IMG/VR virus record: IMGVR_UViG_3300044819_000068
Coordinates: 1 to 33,807 of that record
Source: a virus
Length of the DNA: 33,807 nt
Strand: one strand, 5' to 3'
Each line of letters begins with the position of its first letter. Positions within the stretch are counted from its first letter, which is position 1. The position numbers and the translations under genes are program-made. Shown piece by piece: positions 28,676-33,807 of the stretch. Below the pieces are notes generated by a model. That model searched no databases, was not told where the DNA came from, and saw only the letters and a list, made by a program, of their open reading frames with translations.

Positions 28676-29771
28676 AGGCCCGATCCCAGCCGAGATTGCG
28701 ATACTAGTCGACTACCCCGAATCCTATGGCTGGGGTATTAAACCAGTGTTGGATAAACTGTCCAAGCTCGGCATCGGCTCAGGCTCAATCTTCATCCTAA
28801 GCCTCGCCGATTCCGCGCCCCCAAAAGGCGACGATGGCACGCCGGACATCGACCACTGGATCAGCACGCGGAAAACTTGCCCGGGAGCTGGCTGGACTAA
28901 GGAGTCAAACTGTTGGGTAAATTCTACACTTTCGCTTGGCATCGCTACGGCGAGGCAGAAGCTTGCCGAAGTCAATCCCAAGCTCGTAATTGCCCTCGGA
29001 AAAGCAACCCTACTATTTGCTACCGGACAAGAGAAAATTGCATCTTGGCGGGGTTCGAGGATGGTGACGGACCGGTTGACGTGCCCGGTTGTGCCGACAT
29101 ACCATCCTCGGATTCTTTCCCGCCAGCCTGAATCCCGTTTCATCATCGAAATGGACCTGACCCGTGCATACAACATCTACACCGGAAAACAAACCCCTCG
29201 GCATTATTCTTTTCAAATCGAACCCGATTTTGACAACGTTTCTCGCACGCTCTTTGATCTACTTCGACGGGCCGAAAACGGGCCGATGGTCCTTTCCGGC
29301 GACCTTGAAACCCGAGCCGGGCACATCGCCTGTTTTGGAATAGCTTGGTCGGCGACAGAGGCGATTTGTATCCCCCATCTCGTTATCAACGACACAAACC
29401 CATTCTACTGGCCGGCGGAAGAAGAAGCGATCCTAATCTCGCTCTATATCCAACTCTTCACCCACCCAAACATCGAATGGGTCGGCCAAAACTTCCTCTA
29501 CGATTGTCAATACTTCCACCGGCATTGGGGTGCAATGCCGTTGAAAGTGTTCGACACAATGATCGCGGCACATGCGCTCCACAGCAATATCAAAAAATCC
29601 CTCGATTTTCTCTCCTCGATGTACGCCCACGATCATGTGTACTGGAAGGGGGAAATCTCAGACTGGCACCCCGACCAAGGTGAGAAACAATTTTGGACGT
29701 ATAATTGTAAAGACTGTGTTGTAACTTGGGAAATAGCAGAAGTTTTAAAGGAAATAAGCCGTGAGAGATAA
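28668..29771 (+). CDS. UDG-like domain fused to 3'-5' exonuclease domain (amino half of a split family A DNA polymerase)
   Basis: A 367-residue protein. Residues about 10-150 resemble a uracil-DNA glycosylase fold: LVIALGKATLLFATG (107-120) and VVPTYHPRIL (141-150), as in family 4/5 type enzymes, with the first catalytic motif degenerate. Residues 205-360 form the 3'-5' exonuclease domain: LSGDLETRAG (D212, E214), VGQNFLYDCQYF (N275, D279) and TYNCKDCVVTWE (Y345, D349). The protein ends where the polymerase thumb would begin. A UDG-like N-terminus on a family A polymerase is known from phages such as SPO1. The polymerase domain is in the next-but-one gene. Confidence 0.85.
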   Translation: MHEGPIPAEIAILVDYPESYGWGIKPVLDKLSKLGIGSGSIFILSLADSAPPKGDDGTPDIDHWISTRKTCPGAGWTKESNCWVNSTLSLGIATARQKLAEVNPKLVIALGKATLLFATGQEKIASWRGSRMVTDRLTCPVVPTYHPRILSRQPESRFIIEMDLTRAYNIYTGKQTPRHYSFQIEPDFDNVSRTLFDLLRRAENGPMVLSGDLETRAGHIACFGIAWSATEAICIPHLVINDTNPFYWPAEEEAILISLYIQLFTHPNIEWVGQNFLYDCQYFHRHWGAMPLKVFDTMIAAHALHSNIKKSLDFLSSMYAHDHVYWKGEISDWHPDQGEKQFWTYNCKDCVVTWEIAEVLKEISRER

Positions 29772-30192
29772 ACGATTGCAACCATATTATCCTTTACACT
29801 CACTGCATCCTTTTGTGACGTGTTGGCGTGCAATGAATTCACGATGTACCGATCCAAACAATAATCGATACAAAAACTATGGTGCCCGAGGCATTAAAGT
29901 TCTATGGGTAACGTATCGTGAGTACGAACGAGATATGTTTTCTTCGTGGCAAGAAGGACTTCAGATTGACCGAATCGATGTAAATGGAGACTATTCTAAA
30001 GAAAATTGTCGTTGGGTAACAGCAGCACAGAATGCTCAAAACCGAACGAATAGTAAACTAAACCTTGCTCAAGTTGCAGAGATTAAAAAACGTTTCGGTG
30101 CAGGTGCAGCTTACCAAGAAAGCCTAGCAAAAGAGTTTGGTGTTTCTAGCCGGATGATCCGTTATATCGGAGCAGGTGGCGCATGGCGCTGA
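29761..30192 (+). CDS. Free-standing HNH homing endonuclease inserted in the polymerase gene
   Basis: A 143-residue protein with GTG start, AAAGGA ahead. Motifs are the N-terminal W..M..RCTDPNN.RYKNYGARGIKV block, then LQIDRIDVNGDYSKENCRWVTAAQNAQNRT (about 68-96), the typical HNH form with D-R-I-D, N-G-x-Y and the N-C-R-W end, followed by a C-terminal HTH (AEIKKRFG...SLAKEFGVSSRMIRYI). It is AT-richer than its neighbours. It overlaps the exonuclease stop by 11 bases and the polymerase start by 10 bases, so it splits the polymerase exactly at the exonuclease/thumb boundary. Confidence 0.9.
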   Translation: MRDKRLQPYYPLHSLHPFVTCWRAMNSRCTDPNNNRYKNYGARGIKVLWVTYREYERDMFSSWQEGLQIDRIDVNGDYSKENCRWVTAAQNAQNRTNSKLNLAQVAEIKKRFGAGAAYQESLAKEFGVSSRMIRYIGAGGAWR

Positions 30193-31499
30193 CTCGGCAT
30201 CAGGAACATTTAGAGTTTCAGCAAAAACAGTTTTTTCCTGTTTTGCGAATGATGAATCGCGGCCTCCGTTGGGATATGAAGCGTCGCGCCGAACTCAAGA
30301 AAGAGTTACTACAAATCGTCTTCGACCGCGAACAACAACTCAACTGGATCGTCGGATATGAAATCAACGCCAAAAGTCCCAAACAACTTCTTAACCTCTT
30401 CTATAATGAACTGGGCGTTCCCGGAATCAAAGCGTTGGGTAAGGAAACGCTGTCCACTAACTCACCAACTCTGCAAGAGATTGCCAGCCGCCACCCAATG
30501 TTGGCGCCGCTCTGTCAACTTATCACCGAACTGCGCAGTCTTGGAGTATTCCTCAGCAACTTTATCGACGCCGATGTGGATATTGACGGACGAATGCGGA
30601 CGAGTTTTGCTGTGGCCGGCCCCACGACCTATCGATATGCAAGCCGGGAGAACGCGTTTTATTCAGGGATGAACATGCAAAACGTCCCGGTGAAGGAAAA
30701 AGAAAAGATTAAAGGAAGTAAAGATTATGTCAAACTCCCAAACATCCGAGAACTCGCCCTTGCCGACCCCGGAAGAACCTTCTTCGACCTCGACCTCGAT
30801 CGAGCTGATATGCAAATTGTCGGATGGGAGTCCGACGATGCGGCCCTTAAAACGGCTCTCCGAAAAGGAATCGACCTACATTGTTGGTCAGCTTCTGAAA
30901 TCTTTGGGATTAAGGGAATCCCAGTAGATGAACTCGTCGAGTCGCATCCAAATTACCTTGAGCATCGAGGAAGAATAGGAAAGGCCAATCGTGACAAAAC
31001 GAAAAATGGCGGCCATGCCTGCGATTACGCTGTGGGAACGCCGAAGCTTGCCCAAACGCTCGGTATTACCCGGCACGAAGCAGATTTATTCAAGGCCCGA
31101 TGGTACGGCCTGTTTCCAGGCATTCGGAAGTGGCACAAGCGCGTCGAGCAAGCGGTCGCTGAAACGGGTTATCTCGAGAATATCTTCGGTGCGCGCTTGT
31201 ATCAATTCGGACGCTTTAATCTTCCAGAATTTCTGGGCTGGCAACCGCAGAGTACGGTGGCAGGCGTCATTAACCAGGCTTTGGTTCGTATTGATGCCGC
31301 GCAAATCGCAGGCGAGACAAGTATCGAACTTCTTATCCAAGTCCATGACAGTCTCGCGGGGCAGTTTGAGACGGCAAAGAAGGAAGCAGAAATCGCTAAT
31401 CTCCGCAAGTATGCGTCAATTGTTGTCCCGTATACCGATCCGTTGATTATTCCGGTCGGGATTAAGACTTCGTTAAAAAGCTGGGGAGACTGTAAATGA
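30183..31499 (+). CDS. Family A DNA polymerase, polymerase domain (carboxyl half)
   Basis: A 438-residue protein starting with thumb (LEFQQKQFFPVLRMMNRGLRWD), then palm and fingers. Motif A is FFDLDLDRADMQIVGWES (D206 likely catalytic; the usual Glu is Gln), motif B is the NRDKTKNGGHACDYAVG segment (R270, K274, Y282), and motif C is LLIQVHDSLAG (H388, D389). The domain starts exactly where an intact polymerase would continue after the exonuclease. It should copy the phage genome together with the upstream UDG/exonuclease protein. The ribosome site is GCAGGTGG, inside the HNH gene. Confidence 0.9.
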   Translation: MALTRHQEHLEFQQKQFFPVLRMMNRGLRWDMKRRAELKKELLQIVFDREQQLNWIVGYEINAKSPKQLLNLFYNELGVPGIKALGKETLSTNSPTLQEIASRHPMLAPLCQLITELRSLGVFLSNFIDADVDIDGRMRTSFAVAGPTTYRYASRENAFYSGMNMQNVPVKEKEKIKGSKDYVKLPNIRELALADPGRTFFDLDLDRADMQIVGWESDDAALKTALRKGIDLHCWSASEIFGIKGIPVDELVESHPNYLEHRGRIGKANRDKTKNGGHACDYAVGTPKLAQTLGITRHEADLFKARWYGLFPGIRKWHKRVEQAVAETGYLENIFGARLYQFGRFNLPEFLGWQPQSTVAGVINQALVRIDAAQIAGETSIELLIQVHDSLAGQFETAKKEAEIANLRKYASIVVPYTDPLIIPVGIKTSLKSWGDCK

Positions 31500-31723
31500 G
31501 CACACCATTCATAATGAGCTTCCTACCGATGTGCCGGATTTGTGGGCAAGCAGCCTACACCGACCGGGTTGATACCGCCAACGCCAGCGCGGTTTGTATC
31601 TGTAAAACCGTTTTCTGCCCCGAATATGATAAAGAATACCGCATTATGCTGCCCGGCGTGGCGGGACAGTTTATCCCATCTAAAAAAGCAAAACTGCATT
31701 CTCCCTTTCCGAAGATTTTGTGA
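31496..31723 (+). CDS. Small zinc-binding-type protein
   Basis: A 75-residue protein (ATGA overlap, GGGGAGA ahead). It has CRICG near the N-terminus and CICKTVFC about 20 residues on, which gives a four-Cys metal site (zinc ribbon type). It sits between the polymerase and the DUF3987-like ATPase and probably belongs to the replication module. Function unknown. Confidence 0.65.
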   Translation: MSTPFIMSFLPMCRICGQAAYTDRVDTANASAVCICKTVFCPEYDKEYRIMLPGVAGQFIPSKKAKLHSPFPKIL

Positions 31724-32937
31724 GCGTACTTCCTTTCCAAAAACCCAGCGCAGTTCGGGAACTCCCTGACTGGCTGTCCACCTTCATGGAGAATACCCAA
31801 TGGGGCGAAGCTCCTCCGTATTTTTATTTCTGGGTTGGAGTTGCTACTATTGCGGCTGCGTTACAAAGGCGAGTGTGGCTGCCGATGGGCACATTCACTT
31901 GGTATCCGAACCTCTACACTTTGCTGGTTGCTCCGCCCGGGATTATCCAAAAGTCGAGTACTTCCGATTTGGGAATGCGATTGTTGAAGAAAATCCCGGG
32001 GATTCACCAAGGCCCAACGACCCTAACTTGGCAGTCTCTGTATGACGCTTTCCAAGAAGTCGGGCATGAATTTGAAATTTCCCCCACAGAAGTAGCAACG
32101 CAATTCCCCCTCTATATCAACTCCCCCGAACTCGGTATCACCCTCAACATGAAGGATACCGATATGATTAACCAACTAATCCACATGTGGGATGGGTATG
32201 AGCTTAAAAAGCGTACTCGGCAGGATGGTGAGTTGCTTATTCCAACGCCGTCACTCAACCTTATTGCCTGCACAACCCCAAGCTGGATCGCAGAAAACGT
32301 CCCCGAATATCTCATCGGAGGCGGTCTTACTTCTCGCATTCTTTTTGTATATGGTGAGCAAAAAGCCCGGTATATTGCTTACCCGCAACGGCATATGCCA
32401 GCTGACTATCCTGAAAGAGAGGCGCGACTTATCCGCGACTTGGAAAGAATCCACAATCTCGTCGGCCCCTTCACCCTCACCGAAGACGCCTACAAATGGG
32501 GCTCAGAATGGTACGAGGACTTTCACAAAAATCAAGCCCCTAAACTCGATAAAACCCTCATCGGCGGCTACATCGCACGAAAACAAACCCTTGTCCACAA
32601 AGTAGCGATGATTCTCGCGGTTTCGCTGGGAGATGCGTTGGTTATCGATCGCTCCCTCCTCGAACGCGCGGAGAAATTGATAACCGAGCTTGAGGGCAAT
32701 ATGCCCAAGATTTATAATCGGATGGGCCTCTCCGCCGGGGCGAACGCATCCCACAAAGTCGTGGCATTCCTCGAACGCTACGGCGGAACGGCAGATTTTT
32801 CCCTCCTCTACCGCTTCATGCACGCTCAATTCCCCGATGTGGAAGCCTTCGAAACGATCATCAAAGGAATGATCGAGGCCCACATCATCACCATCGATAG
32901 AACTGCCCGCACAGTAACCCTGCTCAAGCCAAAATGA
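31720..32937 (+). CDS. DUF3987-like ATPase with degenerate Walker A
   Basis: A 405-residue protein starting with GTG that overlaps the previous stop (GTGA). The N-terminal 60 residues resemble the DUF3987 family of phage/plasmid replication proteins. The P-loop reads VAPPGIIQKSS (70-80), where Gln takes the place of the usual second Gly (GxxxxGKS), so nucleotide binding may be altered. It also has a helix-rich C-terminal half. Such proteins are associated with primase/helicase functions. Its place after the polymerase supports a replication helper or helicase role. Confidence 0.7.
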   Translation: MSVLPFQKPSAVRELPDWLSTFMENTQWGEAPPYFYFWVGVATIAAALQRRVWLPMGTFTWYPNLYTLLVAPPGIIQKSSTSDLGMRLLKKIPGIHQGPTTLTWQSLYDAFQEVGHEFEISPTEVATQFPLYINSPELGITLNMKDTDMINQLIHMWDGYELKKRTRQDGELLIPTPSLNLIACTTPSWIAENVPEYLIGGGLTSRILFVYGEQKARYIAYPQRHMPADYPEREARLIRDLERIHNLVGPFTLTEDAYKWGSEWYEDFHKNQAPKLDKTLIGGYIARKQTLVHKVAMILAVSLGDALVIDRSLLERAEKLITELEGNMPKIYNRMGLSAGANASHKVVAFLERYGGTADFSLLYRFMHAQFPDVEAFETIIKGMIEAHIITIDRTARTVTLLKPK

Positions 32938-33227
32938 CTTCCCGGAAAAATTGGCTTTCCGCCAAAGTCTCGTCGGAGGGGTATTGTTGTTTAAACGGGT
33001 ATCTCCGCCTGTGCCGGCTTCGTGGAGAAACTGTGGAGGGAATGGCGAAGAATATTGGGATGAGTGCCGATACGATCTGGTATCACTACCGCAAGCTGGA
33101 TACTGAGCTTGCCGTTCCGAACGCGCCGGTTTGCATGAAACAAATGGACTGTATGAAACCGGTGATCGATATTATTGAATCCGATTCAACACCCAACCAT
33201 ATAGAAACTGATCGTCAGACGGATTAG
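32934..33227 (+). CDS. Helix-turn-helix protein
   Basis: A 97-residue protein (ATGA overlap) with a HTH segment (GETVEGMAKNIGMSADTIWYHYRKLD, about 30-57), the second helix being the likely recognition helix. It has a basic N-terminus and an acidic C-terminal tail. It is the last early gene, and its 3' end overlaps the endolysin gene on the other strand by 56 bases. It may regulate late transcription; that is inference. Confidence 0.7.
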   Translation: MTSRKNWLSAKVSSEGYCCLNGYLRLCRLRGETVEGMAKNIGMSADTIWYHYRKLDTELAVPNAPVCMKQMDCMKPVIDIIESDSTPNHIETDRQTD

Positions 33228-33690
33228 CTTCCTCGTCGGCCATGTAGGAAACGCAGCGTTGGGCGTTAATCATGCGGAGCAGGACCGTTTCCCCTTGGGA
33301 AAATCTCACGGTCAGAAACTGCCCCAGCGCCATGATGGTCGAATTCCCAATTTCCCCGTCCAACACGAGCTTATTCTTCGTCGTGCAATTCAGCGCGCGT
33401 TGGAGAAATTTCCCCGCTGTTCCAACCCCTTGATTAACCCCACAATCAAACAACATCGAGGCTAACGCTTGGGAAAGCAGTTGGACTCGATTCAGATTCG
33501 GATCGAACCAATACTTCGCTTTATAAATTGCCTTTGCAGTGGCTTTTGGCAGACTAATCATCGGCCCGATGTAACCATTCGCCCGGGCAACATCAACCGT
33601 AATTCCATACATCGTCTCAGGATCGGGCGGTTTATTTGAATAACCACCTTCAATCAAAAGCAACGCTTCGAGTTGTTCGTCAAGAGTCAT
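33172..33690 (-). CDS. Endolysin, glycoside hydrolase 108-type
   Basis: A 172-residue protein starting with LDEQLEALLLIEGGYSNKPPDPETMYGIT: the EGGY..DP......YGIT motif is typical of GH108 phage/prophage muramidases, with E14 the catalytic residue. The C-terminal 100 residues fit the accompanying peptidoglycan-binding 3 type region. It has no signal peptide or TM, so it would rely on a holin. It is minus-strand like the late genes and overlaps the plus-strand HTH gene tail-to-tail. Confidence 0.82.
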   Translation of the reverse strand: MTLDEQLEALLLIEGGYSNKPPDPETMYGITVDVARANGYIGPMISLPKATAKAIYKAKYWFDPNLNRVQLLSQALASMLFDCGVNQGVGTAGKFLQRALNCTTKNKLVLDGEIGNSTIMALGQFLTVRFSQGETVLLRMINAQRCVSYMADEEANPSDDQFLYGWVLNRIQ

Positions 33691-33722
33691 GGTTTTCCTT
33701 AACTGGAGAATGATTCGGGGGC

Positions 33723-33807
33723 TCAGTTGAGCTTCGCGTTAAACCAAGTTGACTGGGGAACGTCCGGGCTCCCCGAGGCTATGGAAACACCGCTGGCTGG
33801 GAAGTCC
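33723..33807 (-). CDS. 3' end of a gene cut by the window edge
   Basis: An open minus-strand frame enters from the right edge and ends with TGA at 33723. The visible 27 or so residues (SGVSIASGSPDVPQSTWFN and LN at the end) look like the C-terminus of a beta-rich virion protein such as a tail fibre or tail spike, judged by composition and location next to the lysin. Family not determinable from so short a piece. Confidence 0.45.
   Translation of the reverse strand, partial: DFPASGVSIASGSPDVPQSTWFNAKLN

Noticed and set aside
29761-30192. Group I intron or intein in the polymerase gene
   Set aside because: The insert is almost all HNH coding sequence with overlapping stop/starts; no space for a ribozyme core and no continuous frame for an intein.
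1-33807. CRISPR array, tRNA genes, diversity-generating retroelement, integrase
   Set aside because: No regularly spaced repeats with spacers, no cloverleaf pattern noticed, no reverse transcriptase or recombinase motif in any protein; tRNA absence was judged by eye only.

Overview
The window is most of the genome of a lytic-type tailed phage, probably short-tailed (podovirus-like). The structural genes match the order and character of the P22-type head and tail module: small terminase, large terminase, portal, scaffold, coat, gp4-like adaptor and gp10-like tail protein. No integrase, repressor, tRNA or CRISPR array was recognised. GC content is moderately high by eye (roughly 55-58%). Most genes have purine-rich ribosome sites and are packed with ATGA or GTGA stop/start overlaps. 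This suggests a Gram-negative, probably proteobacterial host. The two lipoproteins with lipoboxes fit that, but the host cannot be named from this sequence.

Layout. Positions 45-13445 are all on the minus strand and hold the late genes: packaging, capsid and tail. A strong minus-strand terminator lies between the capsid genes and the tail genes. Positions 13446-14497 are non-coding and divergent. They carry two inverted clusters of 9-bp repeats arranged around a T11 tract, then a perfect DnaA box with several near matches. This is the best candidate for the replication origin and divergent control region. Positions 14498-33227 are all on the plus strand and hold the early and middle genes. 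They begin with a MoxR/CobS-like AAA+ ATPase and a likely VWA-type partner, followed by about 12 kb of small genes mostly without recognisable function and broken up by terminators. A nucleic-acid module follows: a Cas4/RecB-like nuclease with four cysteines, a RecA-fold (Sak4-like) ATPase, a possible single-strand binding protein, a MazG-like pyrophosphohydrolase, a UDG-like/3'-5' exonuclease protein, a family A polymerase, a DUF3987-like ATPase and an HTH protein. At the right end a minus-strand endolysin converges on and overlaps the last early gene, and the 3' end of another minus-strand gene runs off the window.

Most notable points. (1) The family A DNA polymerase is split into separate exonuclease and polymerase genes by a free-standing HNH endonuclease gene, inserted exactly at the domain boundary. 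(2) An unrelated 204-residue protein carries a near-canonical Pol I motif A. (3) The divergent region has dyad-symmetric repeats plus a DnaA-box cluster. (4) A roughly 160-bp non-coding stretch has nested and successive hairpins and may be a small RNA. (5) Two paralogous small proteins end in DFF, one with a possible sliding-clamp-binding tail. (6) Two tandem paralogous lipoproteins overlap by four bases.
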